64,000 bases of DNA from Mucilaginibacter sp. (GCF_025362475.1 NZ_JANYGH010000058.1:1-64000); one strand, 5' to 3'; positions 34,741-43,574 are shown, counted from the stretch's first letter. Program-made: numbers and translations. Notes: generated by a model not told the origin, from the letters alone.

Positions 34741-35721
34741 TTAATTGTTAGTCATTTTTGCATGGTGCTCGCTGTATCTTGCTCCAGTATCCGGGTATTT
34801 TTTCAGCAGTTCTTCAATAGTTTGTAAATCATCCGCAGTCAGTTCTACGTCCACCGCAGCGGCGTTTTCCTTCAGATATTTGGTTTTCTTTGTGCCGGGG
34901 ATAGGTATAATGTGTTCACCCTGGTTCAAAACCCAGGCAAGCGCTATTTGGGCTGAAGTAACATTTTTAGATCCTGCTATTGCAGCAAACCCTTCAGCCA
35001 GTTTCTTGTTGTTTTCAGCATATTTCTCCTGGTAGCGGGGCAATGTTCTTCGAAAATCGTTACCTGCAAGTGTACTGATATCGAGTGTATTAGTTACCAG
35101 TCCGCGGGCTAATGGACTAAAGGGAATAAAAGATATGCCGAGTTCCCTGGTCAAAGGAAGTATTTCCGCTTCTACTTCTCTTGTTAACAAAGAATATTCA
35201 CTTTGCAGCGCGGCAATCGGATGTACGGCATGAGCTTTTTTAATTGATGCGGCAGAGGCCTCCGACAAACCAAGATATTTAACCTTTCCCTCTTTAACCA
35301 ACTCCGCCATAGCTCCCACTGTTTCTTCAATAGGTATAAGGGGATCTACGCGGTGCGCGTAATACAGGTCAATATAATCTACACGCAGCCGCCTCTGGCT
35401 TTGTTCCACCGCTGTTTTAATATAAGCAGGAGATGCATCAAATGAGTTAACTTTATTATCATCCCATCTGAACCCAAATTTTGTTGCAATAAAAATTTTA
35501 TCCCTGTTTGGAACCAAAACTTCAGATACCAGTTTCTCATTTTCCCCTTTGGCATAAATATCAGCTGTGTCCCAAAAGTTAATGCCCAAATCAATGGCCA
35601 GGTTCAAGGTAGCCAATGATTCTTTATCATCCGGCTCGCCATAAGCATGGTTCATCCCCATGGTGCCCAATCCTATAGCCGATAGCTTTTCGTTGGTTTT
35701 ACCCAATTTTCTATATTTCAT
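34741..35721 (-). CDS. Aldo/keto reductase
   Basis: The 326-residue protein is a full-length AKR. The catalytic tetrad of the (beta/alpha)8 barrel is intact: D51 and Y56 in FWDTADIYAKGENEKL, K81 in IFIATKFGF, and H123 in DLYYAHRVD. The NADPH-binding end is visible as AWVLNQGEHIIPIPGTKKTKYL. It belongs to the YajO/PhlB-like branch that reduces aldehydes and ketones with NADPH in the cytoplasm. It stands alone, minus strand, with no operon partner within 200 bp on either side. The physiological substrate is unknown. Confidence 0.92.
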   Translation of the reverse strand: MKYRKLGKTNEKLSAIGLGTMGMNHAYGEPDDKESLATLNLAIDLGINFWDTADIYAKGENEKLVSEVLVPNRDKIFIATKFGFRWDDNKVNSFDASPAYIKTAVEQSQRRLRVDYIDLYYAHRVDPLIPIEETVGAMAELVKEGKVKYLGLSEASAASIKKAHAVHPIAALQSEYSLLTREVEAEILPLTRELGISFIPFSPLARGLVTNTLDISTLAGNDFRRTLPRYQEKYAENNKKLAEGFAAIAGSKNVTSAQIALAWVLNQGEHIIPIPGTKKTKYLKENAAAVDVELTADDLQTIEELLKKYPDTGARYSEHHAKMTNN

Positions 35722-35930
35722 GACTGCTATTATTAAAACATTAAATATTCTTTTTTTTGATGAAGCAAATTTCAGCAGAACTATTAAGAATCATTGTAGA
35801 GAAACGAAGAACTTTTTATGGATTTCAAATATGATTAACGATCGCATCAATTAATCATATCAAAAAGATAAAAAATCAAGATATTGATGTTTGAAACGTT
35901 TGGGTCCAGCTTGTCTAAGAGTTCAAGCAG

Positions 35931-37871
35931 TTACGCCGGTGGCATCGCCACATAAAAGGTGCTACCTTTTCCTTGCTCACTCTCCAGCCAGATACGCCCA
36001 TGGTTGGCCTTGATAAAATCCTTGGTCAGTAACAGGCCCAGGCCGCTGCCCTGTTCTTTTTGGGTACCGAAGCTCACCTTCAGGTTACTCGTCAGGAAAA
36101 CAGCCTGCTGATCCGGACTGATACCCACCCCATTGTCTTTAACCGACAGTACCACTTCCTCCGGCGAAGGTAGTCGCGCACCAATGGTAATCGTGCCGCC
36201 CTCATAACTGAACTTTATGGCGTTTGACAACAGATTGCGGATGATGAATTCAAAGTGGTCGGCATCCGCGTGCAGTTTCAGCTCATCGGGCAGGTTGGCC
36301 ATGAGCTGGATATTTTTCTGCGCCGCCTGCTGACTTAGCAAGTGTATACATCGCTCTACGACGGGCTGCACGCTGAAATCCGTCGGGTTCACTTTGATAC
36401 CCTGCAGCTGTGCTTTGCCCCATTCAAACAGCGCCTGCAATAATTGCAGTGAGGCCGTGGTCTGTTTACGCAACTCGCTGATCATGCCTTTCATTTCCTC
36501 CTGCGTAAAATCTTCGGTCTCCATCATTTCAAAAAGCTGCGCCGCGCTGCCCGCCGGCCCTTTCAGGTCATGACCAATCACCGAAAACAGCGTATCCTTC
36601 ACCCGGTTGGAGTTTCGCAATTCTTCATTCAAGTGCTGCAGTTGTGTATTTAGCCGTTTAACTTTCCGGAGATAAAGCCAGCACAGGATCAGGATCAGCA
36701 GTACCGACGCGGCCAATACCACGGCCAGCCACAATTCGGCTTTTTCCACCCGGTTCACCTTTTCAAGGCCTTCCGTTTTTTCGCGCGAACGCTCCAGCAC
36801 ATAGCTACTGTCCAGGGCGGCGATCTCCTTAACCGTATCCGCCCCGAGCAGACTATCCACCAGGTGGTGTTCTTCTGTAAGCGCGGTCATGGCTTCACCA
36901 TAATTTTTTTGCTGGCGGTAAACGGCGACCAGCGCCTGGTAGATACGGGCTTCCAGTTTCGGCTCGTGCAGGCTTTGAGCGATATTCAATGCTTGCTGCA
37001 GATCTTTAATACTTGCGCTGGCATCCTGTTTTTGGAGCACACCCGCAATCCCGATCAGCGCTTCGGCCTGCTCATCCGGCTGACGATATTTCTTCGCTTC
37101 GTTGAGCGCTTGTTTATATAATGCGAGTGCCTTTACTTCCTCATGGTCCTGAGTAAAAAGCCGGCCTTCATCATTAAGCAAACGGACTTCGCCGTCCCGC
37201 GTCCCCTGCCGGCTGCTCCTGCGGACACCTTCCTGCAGATAGTGCAGCGCGGTAGCGCTATCGCCTTTCTGCTGGTATAGCTTACCGATATTTTCCAATA
37301 ATACAAAGTAAGCTTCCGGCTCCTGACGGCGATGCTCATACTGAGTTAAGGCACGCAGGTACCAGCTCAGCGCCTTTTCGTGCTCGCCTTTGTCCACCGC
37401 GTTATTGCCCAGGTCCACATAGGTTTCGATCAACCCGCTGCTGTCCCGGCTATCCTGGTAATATTTTAAGGCTGCACCGAAGTTTTGCGTATCGCCATCC
37501 AGTGCACCCAATTGATCATAGGTATGGGCAACACCGGCCACATCATGCAGCCTGCGGTACAGGCCCAGCGCCTCGTTATAAAAGCTCCGGGCAAGGTCGG
37601 TATGATGGTGCAGCGTGTTGATATGCCCCAGAGTCAGCAACAGAGAAGCCTGGCCCTGGCGGTCATTCTGTTTTTCGGCCAGGCGCATACCCGCATGCGC
37701 ATAATACACAGCAGAATCTGGCTGTGTGGCCGCATAGGACTGGCTGATTTGATTATACAATCGAACCTTTTCACTTTCGCTTGCTGTTTGAAGCTGACCG
37801 GGCCTCGCCGCAGGTTGCTGCGCAAATGCAGTGTAGTTCAAGGAGCAAATCAGCATCAAAAAATAGCGCAT
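35931..37871 (-). CDS. TPR-repeat sensor histidine kinase
   Basis: The 646-residue protein has a signal peptide (1-18, ending A-F-A-Q). TPR repeats cover about 35-340 (YYAHAGMRLAEKQ, HEKALSWYLRALTQYEH, DSATALHYLQEG). One TM helix (about 380-401) and a coiled coil follow. The HisKA domain has H434 in SVIGHDLKGPAG. The HATPase has an N box (NLLSNAIKFS, 546-555), G1 DNGVG (579-583) and G2 GSGLGL (608-613). It should autophosphorylate in response to a periplasmic or protein-protein signal read by the TPRs; no response regulator gene is adjacent. It lies 175 bp downstream of the FUSC gene on the same strand. Its DNA is visibly GC-richer than most of the window, as is that of the FUSC gene. Confidence 0.9.
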   Translation of the reverse strand: MRYFLMLICSLNYTAFAQQPAARPGQLQTASESEKVRLYNQISQSYAATQPDSAVYYAHAGMRLAEKQNDRQGQASLLLTLGHINTLHHHTDLARSFYNEALGLYRRLHDVAGVAHTYDQLGALDGDTQNFGAALKYYQDSRDSSGLIETYVDLGNNAVDKGEHEKALSWYLRALTQYEHRRQEPEAYFVLLENIGKLYQQKGDSATALHYLQEGVRRSSRQGTRDGEVRLLNDEGRLFTQDHEEVKALALYKQALNEAKKYRQPDEQAEALIGIAGVLQKQDASASIKDLQQALNIAQSLHEPKLEARIYQALVAVYRQQKNYGEAMTALTEEHHLVDSLLGADTVKEIAALDSSYVLERSREKTEGLEKVNRVEKAELWLAVVLAASVLLILILCWLYLRKVKRLNTQLQHLNEELRNSNRVKDTLFSVIGHDLKGPAGSAAQLFEMMETEDFTQEEMKGMISELRKQTTASLQLLQALFEWGKAQLQGIKVNPTDFSVQPVVERCIHLLSQQAAQKNIQLMANLPDELKLHADADHFEFIIRNLLSNAIKFSYEGGTITIGARLPSPEEVVLSVKDNGVGISPDQQAVFLTSNLKVSFGTQKEQGSGLGLLLTKDFIKANHGRIWLESEQGKGSTFYVAMPPA

Positions 37872-38046
37872 ACATAAATCTTTAAAAACTTTTTACGTAA
37901 ACGCTGCTGATAAGTTTTTGATTTAGCTGCCACCCGCCCCAGTAGTTTATCCACTTCCCCGTGAAATTCCTTTATAAATTGAGTGTAGTATCCCCCTATA
38001 GCCGGGCCGGTAAAACAACAGGCCGGGAGATAGCCGGAATGCTGGC

Positions 38047-40026
38047 TCAGCCAGCCCGGAGCAGTTCGCATACCAGCGCGTCCAGCAGATCAGCGCCTTT
38101 TAATAATAAACGATTGTCCTGGGGCGCTGGTAAAAAAAGATTTTCCCGTCGCCCATAGTCTTCCAGGCGGGCCAATGCCCTTTCTGCTTTTTCAAGGCCC
38201 GATGGGCGCGGGGCTAAAAACAGCGAGATAATTACGGCGTTGATGCGGTAATGCAGTACCTGAATGTGTTCCAATCGGGGTAAGTCGGCTTTGCCAGGCT
38301 CGACCCGCGCGTGCCGCAAACCTTCCGAAAAGCGTGCCAGCCGCAAATGAGCTTCCTTTCGCGCCAGCCAGACCTCCTGTTGGGGAGCAGACTCTAGAAC
38401 GGCTTTCAGGAACAGCTGGTTTCCCGCCGCCGCCGCACGCGCCAGATCCTCCAGCTCGGCGTTTATCCAGACCGGAAAAACAAAGATCCCGGCAAAAGCC
38501 AGAACGCAGCCCGCCAGTGAATACCAGAGCCGGGCGGTCGCGATCACAGTTGGCTGCCCATGATAAAGACTCAGGCAGATTACCACACAAACCGTAATAC
38601 CGGTCACGCTACGGGCATAGGCAGACCGGTTCCAGGCAAAAAAGCACAATAATCCCAGCCCTGCGATAACCAGTAAGAGCATAACTGGCTTGATTAGCAG
38701 GAGCGCCAGGCCCGCCAGTAAAACACCTACCAAAGTACCCGACAAACGCTCCAGGTTTCGTTGCCAGGTCAGCGCCAGCCGGGGCCGGGCCACGATCACG
38801 ATCGTTAGCAGCAGCCAGTAACTATAAGGATCCGGGGCAAAAAATAAAGTAGCAAGGTACCCTGCCGCAAACAATAAAGTGAGCCGCAGCGAAAAACGCA
38901 GCACCGGTGAACGGAAATTTAAATGCGCCCTGAACTTCGCGGCGTACGTCCCCTCCTCTGGCAAGAAAGCGCCAGGTTCAGGCAGATCTTCCATTACCGC
39001 CCCCTCGTTCAAAACGATTTCGGCCAGTAAGCGGCGAATCGCGGCAGTATTGATCAGTATCCCGTTGATAACAGCCGCGTCCTCTTGCTGCAGCCCCGCT
39101 GCCATGAGGGATAGCCGGTCGCTCAGTTGCAAGTAAGCGGAATCGTTCAGCGTTGGGTTCAGCGGCCGGGATACCGGCACAACACGGCTGAGCCCGCGCG
39201 TTTCTTCTGACAGCAAAGCGATCAATTCCGCTGTCAGCGGCAGCGCTCCGCTCGTTTCCAACCGCTCGCGCACAACTACATAGTCATAATGCATGGCTGT
39301 TACCTGTTCATACAAGCCGATCACCCGTATCGCAGTGTTCAGCAACTGCTGCGCACCCGGACGGTCGCTGAGCAATAATTGCCTCACAAGCTCCTGCTTT
39401 TCCGAAACCCGCAAATGCAGGGCAATTGTTTGCCGGTAAGCCTCCTCCAGGGGCACAGCGGGGTCATAACAAACGGCTTTAGCCTTTAGGAAATCTGCAG
39501 TCGCAGACAAGGCCTCGCGCAGTGCCTGGTGTAATGAGCGGAACGGCCAGATCAATACCTGTACCAGGCTCACGAGATGGAACCAGGCCCCGCCCACCAC
39601 GATAAAAGCGCTGAACCACAACGGCTCCTGCGGCCGCAGCCCCAACGTAAAAACCATCAGCACAATGCCCATAGTACCGGCCACACCGGTACGGCCACCC
39701 AAAGCCGCCATCATCGACAGCAGGAAAGTCAGCGTGATCAATACCAGCCCAGCCAGCAACGCCGAGTGTAGGCTTGCCGAAAAGATCAATGACACCGCGA
39801 AAAAGATCAGCAAACTTTGCAGAGCTGTCAGCGCTTTGCCGCGCCGGTTGCCCGGTAAATCCGTCAGGCTGATCAGCAATGCGCCAACACCCATACCGAT
39901 ACCTGCCTGCCGGTGGCTATGGTAAAACACCACAATCGGCAACAGCACAATCAGCGTATTGCGCAGCGCATCGGCCACGTTTTCGGCCAGGCGGAAATGA
40001 AAAGGAAGAGTTTTGATTTGGAACAC
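38047..40026 (-). CDS. FUSC-family membrane protein (YccS/aromatic-acid-exporter type)
   Basis: The 659-residue protein has the two-half architecture of the fusaric-acid-resistance/YccS family. Each half has about five or six TM helices: residues about 25-175, where ADALRNTLIVLLPIVVFYHS starts the first half, and about 365-510, with LRLTLLFAAGYLATLFF and YWLLLTIVIVARPRLALTWQR. Long cytoplasmic helical regions follow each half. The P-R-x-A-L-T-W-x-R-x-x-E-R-x-x-G-T signature is typical. Such proteins are thought to export aromatic acids or other small toxic compounds. The start appears to be a GTG at 40026, because a TAA lies in frame four codons upstream; no ATG exists nearby. A TAAGTTTG promoter box lies only 5 bp before it, implying a leaderless mRNA or a later start. 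GC content is high. Confidence 0.85.
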   Translation of the reverse strand: MFQIKTLPFHFRLAENVADALRNTLIVLLPIVVFYHSHRQAGIGMGVGALLISLTDLPGNRRGKALTALQSLLIFFAVSLIFSASLHSALLAGLVLITLTFLLSMMAALGGRTGVAGTMGIVLMVFTLGLRPQEPLWFSAFIVVGGAWFHLVSLVQVLIWPFRSLHQALREALSATADFLKAKAVCYDPAVPLEEAYRQTIALHLRVSEKQELVRQLLLSDRPGAQQLLNTAIRVIGLYEQVTAMHYDYVVVRERLETSGALPLTAELIALLSEETRGLSRVVPVSRPLNPTLNDSAYLQLSDRLSLMAAGLQQEDAAVINGILINTAAIRRLLAEIVLNEGAVMEDLPEPGAFLPEEGTYAAKFRAHLNFRSPVLRFSLRLTLLFAAGYLATLFFAPDPYSYWLLLTIVIVARPRLALTWQRNLERLSGTLVGVLLAGLALLLIKPVMLLLVIAGLGLLCFFAWNRSAYARSVTGITVCVVICLSLYHGQPTVIATARLWYSLAGCVLAFAGIFVFPVWINAELEDLARAAAAGNQLFLKAVLESAPQQEVWLARKEAHLRLARFSEGLRHARVEPGKADLPRLEHIQVLHYRINAVIISLFLAPRPSGLEKAERALARLEDYGRRENLFLPAPQDNRLLLKGADLLDALVCELLRAG

Positions 40027-40030
40027 CCTG

Positions 40031-40038
40031 CAAACTTA
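40031..40038 (-). promoter_or_regulatory. Candidate promoter box (TAAGTTTG) at the FUSC start
   Basis: Perfect TAnnTTTG on the minus strand, with a TTG 21 bp upstream (40060-40062) as a -33 candidate. Transcription would begin within a few bases of the GTG at 40026. Confidence 0.35.
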
Positions 40039-40095
40039 AAGAATAGCTATGCCTAAAAACAAGTACACCGAGCCTAAAATAAATCAGTTCCTAAT

Positions 40096-40305
40096 CTATA
40101 CCGCTTTAGTATTGATGTATGTTTTATATCGCTCTGTGTATAAAACATAAATTTTCTGCAGTTTACCCCAGTCTTCGCTTTCCAGGATATCTTTTGGAAA
40201 CAGGTGGCTGCCTATTCCAACAGCCCTTGCCCCTGCTGCCGGGCAGCCGGTAAAATTTTCAAGATTTATTCAGCCGGTTGGTACCAGGCTAATATGATTT
40301 ACAGG
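40096..40305 (-). pseudogene. Decayed C-terminal remnant of a KDPG aldolase (eda-like) gene
   Basis: Reading the minus strand from about 40305 to a TAG at 40096-40098 gives ISLVPTG, then a stop (TGA at 40270-40272 in place of the expected Gly codon), then INLENFTGCPAAGARAVGIG, then SHLFPKDILESEDWGKL. This is the end of 2-dehydro-3-deoxy-6-phosphogluconate/KHG aldolase: the V-P-T-G-G-I-N-L-E-N substrate loop and the A-V-G-I-G-S phosphate-binding turn. The first two thirds of the enzyme are missing, so this is a relic, not a gene. It lies directly upstream of the GC-rich FUSC/kinase pair, which may mark an old insertion or deletion edge. Confidence 0.75.
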
Positions 40306-41274
40306 ATATATCCAGGGAGGTATTAGGCCCGTTTCCAATCACCGTGTTTTGAAAGTAGATTTAGGATAGGTAAAAACTTAATAGAATCATGAATTCTGGT
40401 GGATGGAAAAGCCAGGGATTATTCCGCAATAAGAACATAAAAAGATGGCAATTATTCCTGCTCAATCTAAATAAAAATAACTTTTTTAAAAAAAACCGCT
40501 ATGCCGCGTCGAAACTTTATGCAGGCAAATAATACGGAGTTATCAACCTTTTATCATTTGAACAAAATGATGACTTATTCCCAATTTCGCGGATCCGTAC
40601 GTGCAAAAAAACTACATTTAGATTTATACTTACTCTGTCCATCTTATTTTAAATCTCTATTAACCATTGATAAACAATATGGCATAATTTTAGTAATATT
40701 GTACATAAGCCTGAATAAAACCACCTATATAAGAAATTATTAACTGAAGATATTCTTTCAAGATTGCCTTGGTATGTGTTTCCATTTTGATTTAGTGCAT
40801 ATTATTATATAATATTAATTTTAATAATAAATCAAGTAAAAACAAGTCAATTTTGAATTAAACGGGGCTTTTATCTCCGAAAATATTAATTAAACTATTA
40901 CACTGAGCATCAATAAATTTAACAAGATTATTACATTTTTACATGGTGCTTAATAGCAACATAAAAATTAATGGTAAATCAAAAATAAATACTGTTGATT
41001 TTACGCAACATATTGTGCAAATACTTACACAATAGGGAATTGTATTCTTTTTTCAATTCTGGTATTTATCTATAACAGAGGAGTTAAAAGGGTGTTTTTT
41101 TTTCTAAATCATATTCATCTGAGCAGAATACATAAGTTTAGCAAATTGAAATCTAAAACAAAAAAAATGAAACTTTATCAATTTCTATATCGTAAAATAC
41201 CCCAAAGTTGCTCAATTGGATTTTCAATTCGAAACAGCGTAATAGCAGGTAAAAAATAATTTTTGAGCGATTTG
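40306..41274. other. Gene-poor AT-rich stretch
   Basis: About 970 bp without a gene I can support. A frame at 40501-40743 (80 codons) has poor protein character, and a 30-codon frame at 41167-41259 starts with ATG but resembles nothing. A/T-only inverted strings around 40800-40835 may be chance in DNA this AT-rich. The left end abuts the KDPG-aldolase relic and the right end a promoter box for the small gene at 41295. Confidence 0.5.
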
Positions 41275-41282
41275 TAAGTTTG
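41275..41282 (+). promoter_or_regulatory. Candidate promoter box (TAAGTTTG) before the small gene at 41295
   Basis: Perfect TAnnTTTG, ending 12 bp before the ATG. It overlaps the alternative TTG start at 41280, which supports the ATG as the real start. Confidence 0.35.
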
Positions 41283-41294
41283 GCATCCAAAAAA

Positions 41295-41573
41295 ATGATA
41301 GTTGAAAGAAAAAGAAGTTTGGAAGAAAATCAAACCGTTAATGTCAACGGTGTTGATTTTGGTATTAGTTTAAAAGAACTGAAAGAATTCCTGGAGCATT
41401 GTTCTTCTTTTATGGACATTACTAAGGATGGATTTGAAACAATGATTAATTCTATTTCAGACTCTGTTGTAGACAATGAAAATCCTGAAATAACAATTGA
41501 AGAGTTAAGACCTCAACTAAAATTCATGCGAGAGCTCAATCTATTTCTTAAAACAATATACGTTGTAAATTAA
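41295..41573 (+). CDS. Small hypothetical protein near the exopolysaccharide locus
   Basis: From the ATG at 41295 the frame encodes 92 residues; a TTG at 41280 overlaps a promoter box and is less likely. I do not recognise the family. The protein is acidic and mostly helical (LKELKEFLEHCSSFMDITKD, then EITIEELRPQLKFMRELNLF), with no signal peptide or TM segment. The regular hydrophobic heptads suggest a helical bundle or a partner-binding adaptor. It is convergent with the HTH gene at 41592, with 18 bp between the stops. A regulatory link to the polysaccharide locus is possible from position only. Confidence 0.5.
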   Translation: MIVERKRSLEENQTVNVNGVDFGISLKELKEFLEHCSSFMDITKDGFETMINSISDSVVDNENPEITIEELRPQLKFMRELNLFLKTIYVVN

Positions 41574-41591
41574 TATTTACCTATACTATTT

Positions 41592-42014
41592 TTATTTAGA
41601 TTTTAAATTTGTATCCGGTAAAACCATACGAAGAATATTTTCCTTTTCAGTTTTATGCTCTTCTGCATTCCTAATTAAAAGTTCATTATAGTTTTCTAAA
41701 AGCTCCAGATATTTATCCTTCCAGTAGGCAGAGCCTTGTGGCTCGTTAATTACCTCACTGCCTGCATTCACAAATTTTACTTCGGCAGACATCTTTTTAA
41801 AATCATCACTTTTGAATAAATGAGGGAATTCCACCGAAAAATCATGCTTTAAACACATGCCTATCTTGTATATAATCTCTGCTTTCAAAAACTGCTGATT
41901 AAACCAGTAATAAACAGACCGCCGGTTAACCTTTGTAAACCTTGCCACCTCACTAATACTATACCCCTCCCGCCTTATTACTTTCTCAATTATTTGCCCA
42001 TGATGTAGTTCCAT
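41592..42014 (-). CDS. HTH DNA-binding protein, possible regulator of the exopolysaccharide locus
   Basis: The 140-residue protein has an N-terminal helix-turn-helix (about 8-40, IIEKVIRREGYSISEVARFT, with recognition helix NRRSVYYWFN). The pattern is that of XRE/MerR-like or phage-type DNA-binding domains. The C-terminal part (about 85-135) is a helical, coiled-coil-like tail (KYLELLENYNELLIRNAEEH), probably for dimerisation. It is cytoplasmic and short. It follows the UpxY-like gene on the same strand, 108 bp downstream, so both may be read from one promoter pointing away from the polysaccharide operon. Regulation of that operon is an inference from this arrangement. Confidence 0.75.
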   Translation of the reverse strand: MELHHGQIIEKVIRREGYSISEVARFTKVNRRSVYYWFNQQFLKAEIIYKIGMCLKHDFSVEFPHLFKSDDFKKMSAEVKFVNAGSEVINEPQGSAYWKDKYLELLENYNELLIRNAEEHKTEKENILRMVLPDTNLKSK

Positions 42015-42122
42015 CGCTAAGTAGTGGTTTTAAATGCCAATATTGTTTATTATTAAATTACACACTGATAAAAAATACAAATTACTTAATATCAATAATT
42101 TAAAATTACCTACAAAATACAA

Positions 42123-42659
42123 TCATTCAACTTCTTTTAAAGCTATCTGGTCAAGCCCAACTTTAATTACTAAGGCACACTCCAACGGCTCAATGGTCAT
42201 CAATACCAGTTTACCCATTATTCTATTCACTATACCTTCTACATTTAAGAGTACGCCGTTTTTTATTTTAACCCTGTCGCCAACACTTAAGTTGTTCAGG
42301 TTCACTAACTCAACGTCCGAATATTTCGAGAGAATTAACTCAATTCTTTCTATCTCTGAGTCACTTATAATCACGGGTTTACCGCAATGGTTTACAAAGT
42401 TTATAACACCTGCAACGCCTCTTACTTTGGTAAATTCAAGAGGGTTTATTTTAACAAATAAATAGGAAGAAAAAAGGGGGGTTTCAACCGTTTTCACGCG
42501 ATCTGCCCATTTATTCTGAGATTTCACCACCGGGCAAAAAGAGGTAACATTTTGCTCTTTTAGGTTTTTATCTATCTTCTTCTCAAACCTGGATCGGGTA
42601 TACACCACCATCCATTGTTTTTTTGAGGAATCTTTTAATTTTATTGGTTCTTTTTCCAC
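42123..42659 (-). CDS. UpxY/NusG-type transcription antiterminator
   Basis: The 178-residue protein has an N-terminal NusG (NGN) domain, about 14-110: WMVVYTRSRFEKKIDKNLKE and TPLFSSYLFVKINPLEF, with RGVAGVINFVNHCGKPVII. A KOW motif follows near the C-terminus (about 125-175, SVGDRVKIKNGVLLNVEG). UpxY proteins of Bacteroides bind RNA polymerase on the untranslated leader of capsule operons and stop premature termination. Usually upxY is the first gene of the operon it serves. Here it faces away from the polysaccharide genes, so it would act across a divergent intergenic region. The start is a GTG (42657-42659); an ATG 16 codons later would cut into the first strand. A TATTTTTG box at 42785-42792 is a possible promoter. 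Confidence 0.88.
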   Translation of the reverse strand: MEKEPIKLKDSSKKQWMVVYTRSRFEKKIDKNLKEQNVTSFCPVVKSQNKWADRVKTVETPLFSSYLFVKINPLEFTKVRGVAGVINFVNHCGKPVIISDSEIERIELILSKYSDVELVNLNNLSVGDRVKIKNGVLLNVEGIVNRIMGKLVLMTIEPLECALVIKVGLDQIALKEVE

Positions 42660-43002
42660 GGCTAGGTTATTTATAATATCAATATAAATTATCGTACCAA
42701 TTAAATTTTATTGCTCAACTTATTTATAACTTATAGGAATAAAATTTAAAAACAAACTAAATCCGTAATATTATATTAAAAACACAAAAATAACCAAAAT
42801 TCAGCTTATTTATAATTAAAATACTATTATATTGTTCAAATCATCCATAACAATATATAAACATATTTAAAATCATTCATTTTTAACTTAGCCGATAGCA
42901 ATATTGCACGCTATCATCAAATATTATTCGTAGTTGTAGATTTAAGCATATCGGCATTCATGATATATAAACCCGAAATTGATGTATACGATCAATTAAT
43001 AC

Positions 43003-43158
43003 ATGAATAGTGCTCTCCCTTTTTTGAAGTCTGTTAAATCACTTGATATAACCTCTCTAGCTACTGTTGATACCAATGCTTCGTTTTTTTTACCAGGCGT
43101 AAAAATAACTGTATGCACATTAAAGGGAAAAGCCTATCATCCGGCGATTTACAATTAA
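43003..43158 (+). CDS. Candidate leader ORF, 51 residues, uncertain
   Basis: An ATG frame in the leader reads MNSALPFLKSVKSLDITSLA and continues to a TAA at 43156-43158. The composition is protein-like (no homopolymers, balanced charges), but a frame of this length can arise by chance in such DNA. No homologue comes to mind. It ends 60 bp before hairpin 1, so translation could influence the hairpins downstream. A coding role is unproven. Confidence 0.25.
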   Translation: MNSALPFLKSVKSLDITSLATVDTNASFFLPGVKITVCTLKGKAYHPAIYN

Positions 43159-43218
43159 AACCCCCATCTAAGCTTAAAACAAAGCATTTTAAAATCAAAA
43201 GAGAGATTTTACCTTATA

Positions 43219-43244
43219 AAATTCAGGTTACTAAACCTGAATTT
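43219..43244 (+). promoter_or_regulatory. Leader hairpin 1
   Basis: AAATTCAGGTT (43219-43229) and AACCTGAATTT (43234-43244) form a perfect 11-bp stem with an ACTA tetraloop. No T tract follows, so it is not a plain terminator; a pause or protein-binding hairpin is likelier. Confidence 0.6.
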
Positions 43245-43274
43245 CGCACATCATCACAACCGTATATGAATCTG

Positions 43275-43301
43275 TGATACAAATTTTCACACTTTGTATC
43301 A
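43275..43301 (+). promoter_or_regulatory. Leader hairpin 2
   Basis: TGATACAAA (43275-43283) and TTTGTATCA (43293-43301) form a perfect 9-bp stem with a 9-nt loop, 30 bp after hairpin 1. Confidence 0.5.
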
Positions 43302-43500
43302 GTTTGAACATTCAATTATCAAAAGCGCAATAATTGACATACTTTTATAAAAATTAATAACAAAATACTTAGTTCTATTACCATTAAACAACACTAAGTA
43401 TACTTTAATTACAAAAAAAGCAATCACTGTAAGTGAAATGGCGAAGCTTTATAACAGCCTTAAAACCTTCAATTAAATCTCCAATTTTCAGTTTAACCCT

Positions 43501-43543
43501 TCCCCAATTCTAATACGGATAATTAGTTCCAATTATCTGGGGA
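43501..43543 (+). promoter_or_regulatory. Leader hairpin 3 (two-level) before the first gene
   Basis: Outer TCCCC (43501-43505) pairs with GGGGA (43539-43543). Inner GATAATT (43518-43524) pairs with AATTATC (43531-43537) around a 6-nt loop. The structure ends 31 bp before the ATG at 43575. Confidence 0.5.
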
Positions 43544-43574
43544 TATTTATATACATGATAACCCATATTTTGAT

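Larger units (their letters stand above)
42660..43574. other. 915-bp divergent AT-rich leader of the exopolysaccharide operon
   Basis: Very AT-rich, with no recognisable gene family. It holds three hairpins (listed separately) and a 51-codon ATG frame (43003-43158) of uncertain status. Its length and position before a UpxY-linked operon suggest a long untranslated leader where RNA polymerase could be held or released. Confidence 0.6.

Noticed and set aside
37990..38043. GC-rich imperfect inverted strings between the FUSC and kinase genes
   Set aside because: The two CCGG-rich arms do not pair cleanly and no T tract follows, so it is not a convincing terminator.
40501..40743. 80-codon plus-strand frame in the AT-rich gap
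   Set aside because: Composition is poor (Tyr/Leu/Lys runs from A/T bias), it matches no family and has no promoter box. Treated as chance.
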